From: Halieaceae bacterium | GTDB lineage: Bacteria; Pseudomonadota; Gammaproteobacteria; Pseudomonadales; Halieaceae | Length of the DNA: 5,276 nt | Direction: 5' to 3' | Assembly (NCBI GenBank): GCA_003523185.1 | Contig: DPGN01000038.1 | Location: 1 to 5,276 of the forward strand | Shown: in pieces, positions 1 through 5,122 of the stretch | How positions within the stretch are numbered: the first letter of the stretch is position 1 | How the letters are laid out: each line of letters starts with the position of its first letter | Program-made: the position numbers and the translations under genes | Notes under the pieces: generated by a model | The model's database searches: none | Told to the model about the DNA's origin: nothing | What the model saw: the letters and a program-made list of their open reading frames with translations, nothing else

Positions 1-499
1 AACCAAACTCGACTGTGATGTACGCGCCCAGCGTTGGCGCGACGAGCGGTACACTCGCCATGGCGGCACCAGTCAACGCCATCATTTGCGCGGCTCTATC
101 GCCTTCAAAGCGGTCACGTATAAGTGCTCTCGCAATAACGGCCCCACTGGCTGCCGCGGCGCCCTGTGCGACTCGAGCCAGCCACATGTAATCGATATTC
201 CAGGCGAGTGAACTCAAGAGTGAAAAAGCAATGTAGGTCAGTGTGCCCACTCGGATGACCGGGAGTCTTCCAAAGCGGTCGGATAGCGGTCCGAAAATTA
301 TCTGACCACAGGCTACGCCCAGCATGAAAAGACTGAGTGTTAGCTGACTTTGCGAGATAGAGCTTCCGAGCTCCTCCGTCATAGTGGGGATAGCGGGTAG
401 ATAGAGATCCGTTGAGATCGGCACAAACGCCAGCAAACCCGTCAGTGTGGCAAACGTAATGACGTCCCTACGGGTGAATTTACTGGTGCGCAAGCTCAA
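1..499 (-). CDS. Bcr/CflA-family MFS drug exporter, N-terminal part (runs off left edge)
   Basis: This is the N-terminal 166 residues of an inner-membrane proton-driven exporter of the major facilitator superfamily, DHA1 Bcr/CflA branch, whose members expel drugs such as bicyclomycin, chloramphenicol or sulfonamides. Seen in the sequence: a short basic N-terminus, then a first membrane helix (about residues 12-36) ending in the family signature TDLYLPAIP (30-38). MFS motif A follows at 65-78 (GQIIFGPLSDRFGR). The RVAQG...ASG and ARALIRDRF stretches (109-131) and APTLGAYI (154-161) are also typical of this branch. The frame is open only back to a TAA at 502-500, so the start is TTG at 499 or TTG at 493; no ATG lies early enough to keep helix 1. 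TTG at 499 overlaps the stop of the upstream gene by four bases, and no good Shine-Dalgarno is visible, so coupled translation is likely. The substrate cannot be told. The rest of the protein lies outside the window. Confidence 0.9.
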   Translation of the reverse strand, partial: MSLRTSKFTRRDVITFATLTGLLAFVPISTDLYLPAIPTMTEELGSSISQSQLTLSLFMLGVACGQIIFGPLSDRFGRLPVIRVGTLTYIAFSLLSSLAWNIDYMWLARVAQGAAAASGAVIARALIRDRFEGDRAAQMMALTGAAMASVPLVAPTLGAYITVEFG

Positions 500-849
500 T
501 TAATGGTCGGTACTTCTAACGGTATCACCGGGCAGGTTTCAGGAATGAAAAACTGGCCATTTTCCATGTCCATTAAGTCCAAACCAATAGCGCTGCCGTT
601 GGTCAGCACGGCCACTCGAATCATATAAGAGGTATTGGCGTGCTTAATTTCGACCATCTGGAACATGGTAACGCCGGCACCCGCTTCCTCCGCCATGCGA
701 ACAGCTGTATGTTCCATATAAGTTTTCGCTTGTCCGGGTTCCATGGGGGTTAAGGATTGCTCCAATACATCGCTCAAGCGAGCTTCGATGGCAGACCTGT
801 TTTCATCAGCCATCAGCGTGGCGGACACAAACGCTCTATCTGTGTTCAT
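496..849 (-). CDS. Small conserved-looking hypothetical protein (117 aa)
   Basis: I do not recognise this protein. It has 117 residues, no signal peptide and no membrane segment, so it is probably cytosolic. The first half (about 15-57) is polar and likely helical, with a Met/Glu/Ala-rich stretch. The second half (about 59-103) alternates hydrophobic and polar residues like a small antiparallel beta sheet and includes GSAIGLDLMDMENGQFFIP. Its only cysteine is C106. The start is ATG at 849 because AAAGGGGGA lies directly upstream with normal spacing. The frame is open back to 1062, but that extension reads the opposite strand of the tRNA gene and gives the well-known false peptide GEIRTPDTQVRSLVLYPAEL, so it should not be annotated. 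The gene overlaps the following MFS transporter gene by four bases and is probably co-transcribed with it. That contiguity suggests, but does not show, a shared function. Confidence 0.75.
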   Translation of the reverse strand: MNTDRAFVSATLMADENRSAIEARLSDVLEQSLTPMEPGQAKTYMEHTAVRMAEEAGAGVTMFQMVEIKHANTSYMIRVAVLTNGSAIGLDLMDMENGQFFIPETCPVIPLEVPTIN

Positions 850-852
850 TGC

Positions 853-862
853 ATTCCCCCTT
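853..862 (-). promoter_or_regulatory. Strong ribosome binding site that fixes the 849 start
   Basis: On the minus strand the bases before the ATG at 849 read AAAGGGGGAATGCA, a purine-rich Shine-Dalgarno about 5-7 bases from the start. It decides in favour of the 117-residue protein over the longer reading frame that extends into the tRNA gene. Confidence 0.7.
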
Positions 863-920
863 TGGAAGCGACTCCCAAATGCGGCGGCGAGTGTAGCATC
901 AAGTCTAATGCAATGCGCTA

Positions 921-949
921 ATGTCAGCATGTAAAAGCCGTGATAGACT
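921..949 (+). promoter_or_regulatory. Probable promoter of the tRNA-Arg gene
   Basis: ATGTCA (921-926, four of six matches to the -35 consensus TTGACA) and TAGACT (944-949, four of six to TATAAT) are 17 bases apart. The stretch after the -10 is TCGCGCCCTG (950-959), the GC-rich discriminator typical of stringently controlled stable RNA promoters. Transcription would start near 956, leaving a leader of about 20 bases before the tRNA. The hexamers are weak matches individually; the call rests on spacing, discriminator and position together. Confidence 0.45.
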
Positions 950-977
950 TCGCGCCCTGTCGATTGTGACAGCCGCT

Positions 978-1054
978 CCGCCCGTAGCTCAGCTGGATAG
1001 AGCACCAGGCTTCGAACCTGGGTGTCGGGAGTTCGAATCTCTCCGGGCGGGCCA
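978..1054 (+). tRNA. tRNA-Arg, anticodon UCG, with encoded CCA
   Basis: The 77-base gene folds into a complete cloverleaf. The acceptor stem pairs 978-984 with 1044-1050 (CCGCCCG/CGGGCGG, seven pairs), followed by discriminator G1051 and encoded CCA 1052-1054. The D stem pairs GCTC 987-990 with GAGC 1000-1003. The anticodon stem pairs CCAGG 1005-1009 with CCTGG 1017-1021 around loop CTTCGAA, giving anticodon TCG at 1012-1014. The T stem pairs GGGAG 1027-1031 with CTCTC 1039-1043 (one G-U pair) around TTCGAAT. UCG reads the arginine codon CGA. In many gammaproteobacteria CGA is read by the ICG tRNA, so a separate UCG tRNA is a lineage-dependent feature. The gene stands alone between a likely promoter and an intrinsic terminator. 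It is divergent from the minus-strand unit starting at 849. Confidence 0.97.
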
Positions 1055-1060
1055 CATACC

Positions 1061-1086
1061 AAAGCGCCTCCGTTAGGGGGCGTTTT
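1061..1086 (+). terminator. Intrinsic terminator of the tRNA-Arg gene
   Basis: The left arm 1061-1071 (AAAGCGCCTCC) pairs with the right arm 1076-1086 (GGGGGCGTTTT) around a GTTA loop (1072-1075): eleven continuous pairs, two of them G-U, with the final T run forming the U-tract. It begins six bases after the tRNA CCA. Because the stem starts with AAA, a short U-tract also exists on the minus strand, but no minus-strand gene is seen to end there. Confidence 0.85.
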
Positions 1087-1288
1087 GCTGTGTGGGATCT
1101 GAAAAGAGTTCGAACTCCCGAGTTCGAGTCGAACGTAGTGAGACCACGGAGGCGAAGCCGACGGTCATCTTCTCGAGTGGACCAATCCTTTAACCTAGCG
1201 TTGGGATTTAGGGTTTGGATGGGGCTCTTGAATCAACGACTCGCCATGGTGTCTACTGAAAGCCCCTTTACTAGCTTAGGTAGTGGCC
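1087..1288. other. Gene-free stretch with short palindromes and tRNA T-arm-like sequence
   Basis: No convincing gene is present; the plus-strand reading frame here has no family resemblance and no ribosome binding site. Between 1106 and 1185 the sequence is dense in symmetry: the 12-base palindrome GAGTTCGAACTC (1106-1117), a second GAGTTCGA at 1120-1127 (14-base period), and GACC (1142-1145) and GGTC (1163-1166) flanking GGCGAAGCC. Bases 1109-1121 are an exact inverted copy of tRNA bases 1025-1037. The right half (about 1186-1288) should hold the promoter of the hydrolase gene, but no convincing hexamer pair was found. The composition resembles a tRNA-associated intergenic repeat family, but copy number cannot be judged from one window. 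Confidence 0.5.
1203..1215 (+). repeat. Direct repeat copy 1, GGGATTTAGGGTT
   Basis: This 13-base sequence occurs identically at 2978-2990. This copy ends 73 bases before the ATG of the DLH-family gene. The other ends 69 bases before the GTG of fdsG. Both are in the same orientation as the gene that follows. Confidence 0.4.
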
Positions 1289-2155
1289 ATGTGTGACGAG
1301 CACACGATTAAAGACGAGCAGGACCAGCCAAGTAATTTGACACGGCGCGAGTTCAACACCCTCGCAGCCGGCGCCTCAGTGGCGTTTTCGTTTCCGGCGC
1401 TGGCTAATCCATTGAAAACGGTAGCTCAGGACGTCGACATTTCCACGGCAGACGGTGTCTGCGATGCGTTGTTCGTGCACCCAGCCGAGGGGACCCACCC
1501 CGCGGTATTGATATGGCCCGATATTCTCGCATTGAGACCCTCGTTTCGCGCGATGGCGACGCGGCTGGCGGAAAGCGGTTACGCCGTGCTGTGCATCAAT
1601 CCCTACTACCGAGATGCGCGATCACCTGTGGTGGAGACGGGCGAGAGCTTTAGGGATGATGCGACGCGAAAGAAAATTTATCCCCTTTATCAGAGCCTCT
1701 CGCCTCAAACGCACGCGCGCGATGCGCGTGCCTTTGTCGATTGGATTGATGCCCAATCTGCGGTCGATAAAAATCGGCCCATCGGCACTATGGGTTATTG
1801 CATGGGTGGCCCGATGGTTGTGCGCGCGGCTGCCGAACGAGCAGATCGAATAGGTGCCGCTTGTGCTTATCATCCGGTATCGCTGGCAACTGAGGGAGAA
1901 GATAGCCCGCATTTACTCATTCCTGAGATCAACGCTGCGTGCTTGATCGCGCTAGCTGAGAACGATGACGAGCAACACCCCGATGACAAAGTCGTCTTGC
2001 GTCAGGCCTTTGCCGACAACAAGTTGTCGGCTGAGGTCACTGTCTTCGAGGGTGCGCTACACGGTTGGTGTGTCTTGGATTCCCATGTGTATAACGAGGA
2101 ACAAGCTGAGGTTGCTTGGTCTAAAACGCTCGCATTATTTGATCGTGCGCTTTAG
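1289..2155 (+). CDS. Dienelactone-hydrolase-family protein with Tat signal peptide
   Basis: A 288-residue alpha/beta hydrolase of the dienelactone hydrolase (DLH) family, predicted to be exported folded to the periplasm. The N-terminus holds a twin-arginine motif, TRREF (18-22), a hydrophobic stretch (25-36) and a likely cleavage site after ALA (37-39). The mature domain shows the family nucleophile elbow GYCMGG (169-174) with catalytic Cys171, an acidic residue at Asp226 or Asp227, and His258 in HGW, in the order C-D-H expected for DLH. INPYYRD (103-109) is also family-like. True DLH opens the dienelactone ring in chlorocatechol breakdown, but this family is broad and no catechol pathway genes are near, so the substrate is unknown. 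The start is ATG at 1289, with AGG at 1278-1280 eight bases before it; an in-frame GTG at 1283 lies too close to that AGG. An SRAP gene follows after 45 bases, possibly co-transcribed. Confidence 0.88.
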   Translation: MCDEHTIKDEQDQPSNLTRREFNTLAAGASVAFSFPALANPLKTVAQDVDISTADGVCDALFVHPAEGTHPAVLIWPDILALRPSFRAMATRLAESGYAVLCINPYYRDARSPVVETGESFRDDATRKKIYPLYQSLSPQTHARDARAFVDWIDAQSAVDKNRPIGTMGYCMGGPMVVRAAAERADRIGAACAYHPVSLATEGEDSPHLLIPEINAACLIALAENDDEQHPDDKVVLRQAFADNKLSAEVTVFEGALHGWCVLDSHVYNEEQAEVAWSKTLALFDRAL

Positions 2156-2200
2156 ATGCGCTGCTAAGCTCATAACGGAATAGGTTGCGATCGCCTAGCG

Positions 2201-2812
2201 ATGTGTGGACGTTACACACTAACAGCCTCAAATAAGCCTGATCTGGCGCGCCTGAATCTCGATATTCCTGATCGTTACAATATCGCCCCGCAGGCCGATG
2301 TGCTGGTGAAAACGGATCGAGCGGAATTTACCGTCATGTCTTGGTCGTTTTCGCCCGCATGGGCCAAAACGCCGATGAATCTTTTCAATGCCAGAGCTGA
2401 GACCTTAACTGAGAAGCCATCATTTAGAGACGCTCAGCGCTGCGTATTTATCGCGGACGGCTGGTATGAGTGGCAGCGGGCAGCGTCTCCTAGCCGATCT
2501 TGGTATCACCACGCTGACGGGGAACTTCTCCGTTTTGCGGGTGTTTATGAGCCAGCAAGTGGCTGTGCCATTGTGACGATGGGTGCGCAGGCCGGTATTG
2601 CGCATATCCACCACCGACAGCCACTCCTATTATCTGCAGATGCATCAGATCAATGGTTAAACGGAGCACCTGCGGGAGACTGCATGACGGATATTACTGT
2701 CGATTGTCACCGGGTCAGTTCCGCCGTTAACAATGCCAAGGTGGATGATCCGACGCTTGCTCATCCCTCGGATGAATCAATCAGCGAGCCCGAGCAGGGC
2801 GCACTGTTTTAG
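2201..2812 (+). CDS. SRAP-domain abasic-site crosslinking protein (YedK/HMCES family)
   Basis: A 203-residue protein of the SOS response-associated peptidase family, whose members shield abasic sites in single-stranded DNA by forming a thiazolidine crosslink through their Cys2. The start is fixed by chemistry: MCGRY puts the required Cys at position 2 after Met removal. Family residues seen: N63 in FNARAET (62-68), E90 in GWYEW (87-91), H137 in IHHRQP (136-141), and the C-terminal VSSAVNNAK (172-180). By recalled alignment these correspond to N75, E105 and H160 of E. coli YedK, so an active protein is expected. It is shorter than YedK (222 residues). The last five residues are QGALF, which fits a sliding-clamp binding motif. 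The Shine-Dalgarno is poor (AGG about 16 bases upstream), so translation may be low or depend on the upstream gene. No LexA box was recognised in the short spacer. Confidence 0.94.
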   Translation: MCGRYTLTASNKPDLARLNLDIPDRYNIAPQADVLVKTDRAEFTVMSWSFSPAWAKTPMNLFNARAETLTEKPSFRDAQRCVFIADGWYEWQRAASPSRSWYHHADGELLRFAGVYEPASGCAIVTMGAQAGIAHIHHRQPLLLSADASDQWLNGAPAGDCMTDITVDCHRVSSAVNNAKVDDPTLAHPSDESISEPEQGALF

Positions 2813-2952
2813 TAGGGCTTCTCAGCGCAATTTTGTAGTGCAGCTTTTCACCTCAAGTTGGCGTCGAGTGACCTTCAGTGAAATGCTGTCTCGAGATGGG
2901 TAAGAGAGTGGGCTAGATAGTAGCCATCAGGAGCTTCAAATTTCAGGGAGAA

Positions 2953-2975
2953 CTACCATAAAAACGTTGTGGTAG
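2953..2975. repeat. Inverted repeat, candidate operator of the fds operon
   Basis: CTACCA at 2953-2958 and TGGTAG at 2970-2975 are perfect six-base inverted arms separated by 11 bases. The centre lies roughly 95 bases upstream of the fdsG start and about 25 bases before a possible -35 (2989). That is where a LysR-type activator would bind, and fds operons in some proteobacteria are controlled by a LysR-type FdsR. No regulator gene lies in this window, so the role is inferred only. Confidence 0.3.
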
Positions 2976-2977
2976 CA

Positions 2978-2990
2978 GGGATTTAGGGTT
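2978..2990 (+). repeat. Direct repeat copy 2, GGGATTTAGGGTT
   Basis: The second exact copy of the 13-base sequence found at 1203-1215. It lies three bases after the inverted repeat 2953-2975 and overlaps by two bases the possible -35 TTGATA (2989-2994), placing it in the presumed promoter region of the fds operon. Confidence 0.4.
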
Positions 2991-3043
2991 GATACCATCT
3001 TCGCAATAATAACTAAAAACCGAGCTTGTGATTCGGCAACAAA

Positions 3044-3053
3044 AGGAGGGGGA
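3044..3053 (+). promoter_or_regulatory. Strong Shine-Dalgarno fixing the GTG start of fdsG
   Basis: AGGAGGGGGA lies upstream of GTG at 3060; the AGGAGG core (3044-3049) is ten bases from it. The next candidates, TTG at 3063 and ATG at 3093, are further away (ATG about 43 bases), so the GTG is preferred although it is a rarer start codon. The strength of this site suggests high expression of the operon's first subunit. Confidence 0.75.
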
Positions 3054-3059
3054 GAATCG

Positions 3060-3560
3060 GTGTTGAGCAAGCACTCATTACCGGTCAAAGCAATGAAAGT
3101 CTCTTTAGAGAAAACTGTTGAACAGACCGCAGCTAAGCACGCCGCATCGCAAGGCGGTCTGCTGCCGTGTCTGCATGAAATTCAGTCAGAGTTGGGTTAC
3201 ATCCCCAATACGCACTTGGAAAATATCGCCACCGCATTTTCACTCTCGACGGCAGAGGTTCATGGCGTCGTCAGTTTCTATCACGACTTTAGAACGTCAC
3301 CATCTGCTCCTCAGAGTATTCAGATTTGCTGTGCCGAAGCCTGTCAGGCATCGGGATCACGCGAATTAGAGGCTGGCGTTGCCGATGTTTTGGGTGTTGA
3401 GTTTGATGAAACGCACCCAACGGATAATTACCGCCTCGAGCGCGTGTACTGTCTGGGTAATTGTGCCTGCGGACCGTCGGTTCGCATCAATGATGAAGTG
3501 TATGGACGCGTTGAGCTTGCAAGCCTACCTCAGCTAGTGACGGAGGCGTTGCAGCCATGA
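3060..3560 (+). CDS. fdsG: NAD-dependent formate dehydrogenase gamma subunit (NuoE-like, 2Fe-2S)
   Basis: The 166-residue small diaphorase subunit of the cytosolic molybdenum formate dehydrogenase, homologous to NuoE of complex I. It holds one 2Fe-2S cluster beside the FMN subunit FdsB. An N-terminal helical part contains LPCLHEIQSELGYIP (35-49) and AEVHGVVSFYHDFRTSP (65-81), both hallmarks of the NuoE family. The thioredoxin-like C-terminal part carries the four cluster ligands C90 and C95 (CX4C, in CCAEAC), then C131 and C135 (CX3C, in CLGNC). The AEACQASG and YCLGNCACGPS wording is closer to FdsG and HoxE than to housekeeping NuoE as I recall them. The start is GTG at 3060 behind a strong Shine-Dalgarno. 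The stop overlaps the fdsB start (ATGA), and fdsB then fdsA follow, which is the Fds order. A complex I locus would normally show other nuo genes upstream, and here there is an SRAP gene instead. Confidence 0.92.
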   Translation: MLSKHSLPVKAMKVSLEKTVEQTAAKHAASQGGLLPCLHEIQSELGYIPNTHLENIATAFSLSTAEVHGVVSFYHDFRTSPSAPQSIQICCAEACQASGSRELEAGVADVLGVEFDETHPTDNYRLERVYCLGNCACGPSVRINDEVYGRVELASLPQLVTEALQP

Positions 3561-5122
3561 CGATCACGGTTTATATCTCGCAAGATACGACAGCGCTTGC
3601 CGTCGGTGCTGATCGCGTCGCGACAGCCTTCGTTCAGGCGGCGCACAATGCAGAGTTTAGTTACACACTGGTGAGAAATGGATCGCGCGGTGCCTTCGGT
3701 TTGGAGCCCCTGATCGAGATCGAAATGGGTGTGCAAGGGCGATTGGCTTTTGGTCCTGTCTCTGTTTCTGATGTTCCTTCACTCGTTAGTGCAATTACCG
3801 ACGGTGAGTACGATTGCCATCCAAATTATTTGGGCCCGGTGAATACTATTCCCTGGTTGGAAAACCAGACCCGCATTACATTCAAGCGCTGTGGTGAGGG
3901 TGATCCCACTGATCTCGCTAACTACCGCGCACTTGGTGGATACCGAGGGCTTGATCGGGCGCTGACACTGTCGCCGCAAGCCATTGTTGATGAGATTAAA
4001 GTGTCCGGCCTGCGCGGAAGAGGCGGTGCCGCATTCCCAACGGGCATCAAGTGGCAGACAGTTCTCGATGCCCAAGGTGAACAAAAATACATTGTTTGTA
4101 ATGCCGATGAGGGCGACTCAGGTACCTTCGCCGATCGATTGCTGATGGAAGCGGACCCGTACCAGCTCATTGAGGGTATGACGATCTCCGGCTTGGCGGT
4201 CGGTGCCACCAAGGGCTTTATTTACCTGCGATCTGAATACCCCCGTGCACAGAAAATGCTGGAGAAAGCGATCGATGTTGCAGTAGCGGAGGGTTACTTG
4301 GGGGCAGATCTCTGCGGCAGCGGGCAGCGCTTCGAGTTAGAGGTTCGAATGGGCGCCGGTTCCTACATTTGTGGTGAGGAAACTGCCTTGCTTAATAGCC
4401 TCGAGGGAAAACGTGGTGTTGTGAGAGCAAAGCCACCGTTGCCTGCCATTGAAGGACTTTTTGGTAAGCCGACTGTGGTAAACAATGTCCTGACGCTGGC
4501 GTCTGTGAGCTCGATATTGGCCGATGGTGGCGCTGAGTACGCGCGGCACGGCGTTGATCGTTCAAAGGGAACCATGCCGTTACAACTCGCTGGCAACATC
4601 AAAAACGGTGGTTTGATTGAAGTTCCCTTTGGCGTTTCGCTGAATAAAGTTATTAACGAATGGGGCGGCGGCACCCGCTCAGGGCGTCCGGTCCGTGCGG
4701 TACAGGTGGGCGGCCCGCTTGGTTCTTACCTGTCTAGCGATCAGCTGGACGTGCCCCTGACCTACGAGGTTCTGGCCGAGCTTGGCGGAATGCTAGGACA
4801 CGGCGGTATTGTTGTTTTTGACGACACCGTCGATATGGCCAAACAGGCTCATTTCGCGATGGATTTTTGCGCAAAAGAGTCCTGCGGTAAGTGTACGCCC
4901 TGCCGGATCGGAGCGGTCCGCGGTAGAGAAGTACTGGACCGGGTGGTCGATAGTACGGCGTCATCGAACGACTTAATTTTATTGCGTGATCTTTGCGAGA
5001 CGATGGAGCAAGCATCGCTCTGCGCCATGGGCGGTTTGACGCCTTTGCCAGTCAAGAGCGCTATGGATAACTTCCCTGAGGACTTCGGGGTAACAGACAA
5101 CCCGTATGAGGTGGCCGTGTGA
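3557..5122 (+). CDS. fdsB: NAD-dependent formate dehydrogenase beta subunit (NuoF-like, FMN, NAD, 4Fe-4S)
   Basis: The 521-residue flavoprotein that takes electrons from the FdsA iron-sulfur chain and reduces NAD+ to NADH at FMN. Residues 1-110 form an N-terminal extension, probably thioredoxin-like; it has only one cysteine (C87; the next is C112), so it binds no 2Fe-2S cluster. The NuoF core shows the glycine-rich loop GLRGRGGAAFPTG (151-163), the flavin-site NADEGDSGTFADR (182-194) and GAGSYICGEETALLNSLEG (266-284). The 4Fe-4S motif is ESCGKCTPCRIG (441-452), with ligands C443, C446 and C449, and C489 as the fourth ligand in SLCAMGG. Length and extension match FdsB/HoxF-type proteins rather than bacterial NuoF (about 430-450 residues). 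The ATG at 3557 overlaps the fdsG stop, with GGAGG at 3542-3546 serving as ribosome site inside fdsG. The stop overlaps the fdsA start. Confidence 0.94.
   Translation: MTITVYISQDTTALAVGADRVATAFVQAAHNAEFSYTLVRNGSRGAFGLEPLIEIEMGVQGRLAFGPVSVSDVPSLVSAITDGEYDCHPNYLGPVNTIPWLENQTRITFKRCGEGDPTDLANYRALGGYRGLDRALTLSPQAIVDEIKVSGLRGRGGAAFPTGIKWQTVLDAQGEQKYIVCNADEGDSGTFADRLLMEADPYQLIEGMTISGLAVGATKGFIYLRSEYPRAQKMLEKAIDVAVAEGYLGADLCGSGQRFELEVRMGAGSYICGEETALLNSLEGKRGVVRAKPPLPAIEGLFGKPTVVNNVLTLASVSSILADGGAEYARHGVDRSKGTMPLQLAGNIKNGGLIEVPFGVSLNKVINEWGGGTRSGRPVRAVQVGGPLGSYLSSDQLDVPLTYEVLAELGGMLGHGGIVVFDDTVDMAKQAHFAMDFCAKESCGKCTPCRIGAVRGREVLDRVVDSTASSNDLILLRDLCETMEQASLCAMGGLTPLPVKSAMDNFPEDFGVTDNPYEVAV

Larger units (their letters stand above)
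2813..3059 (+). promoter_or_regulatory. Intergenic control region upstream of the formate dehydrogenase operon
   Basis: This 247-base gap has no gene. It contains the palindrome TCTCGAGA (2889-2896), an inverted repeat CTACCA (2953-2958)/TGGTAG (2970-2975), and the sequence GGGATTTAGGGTT (2978-2990), which also occurs before the hydrolase gene. A possible -35 is TTGATA (2989-2994, five of six); the sequence 17 bases later is ACTAAA (3012-3017), a poor -10, so the exact promoter is uncertain. No clear terminator for the SRAP gene was found at its left end. The region is A+T-richer toward its right end, as expected for a promoter. Confidence 0.45.

Noticed and set aside
743..934. Plus-strand reading frame opposite the small hypothetical gene
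   Set aside because: It is a shadow of the minus-strand gene, which has a strong ribosome site; the plus-strand frame has none.
1283..1291. GTG at 1283 as the start of the DLH-family gene
   Set aside because: The only nearby Shine-Dalgarno-like AGG (1278-1280) would be two bases away, whereas ATG at 1289 has eight-base spacing. The difference is only two residues.
1090..1296. Plus-strand reading frame of 68 residues after the tRNA terminator
   Set aside because: It is arginine/serine-rich low-quality sequence read through the palindromic block, with no ribosome site and no family resemblance.
2188..2195. Palindrome GCGATCGC between the hydrolase and SRAP genes
   Set aside because: An isolated eight-base palindrome; no second copy was seen in the window and it lacks the form of a LexA box.
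2800..2860. Possible terminator after the SRAP gene
   Set aside because: Only short, bulged arms (GCG..CTG with CAGCGC; GCACT with AGTGC) with large loops were found, and no good U-tract follows a stable stem.
2989..3017. A sigma-70 promoter TTGATA-N17-ACTAAA as a firm call
   Set aside because: The -35 is good but the -10 matches only three of six positions, so it is mentioned within the control region rather than listed as a promoter. No sigma-54 (GG-N10-GC) site was found either.
3060..5122. Housekeeping complex I genes nuoE and nuoF
   Set aside because: There are no other nuo genes upstream, FdsB carries a roughly 110-residue N-terminal extension absent from NuoF, and the FdsG wording around its cysteines is of the formate dehydrogenase type.
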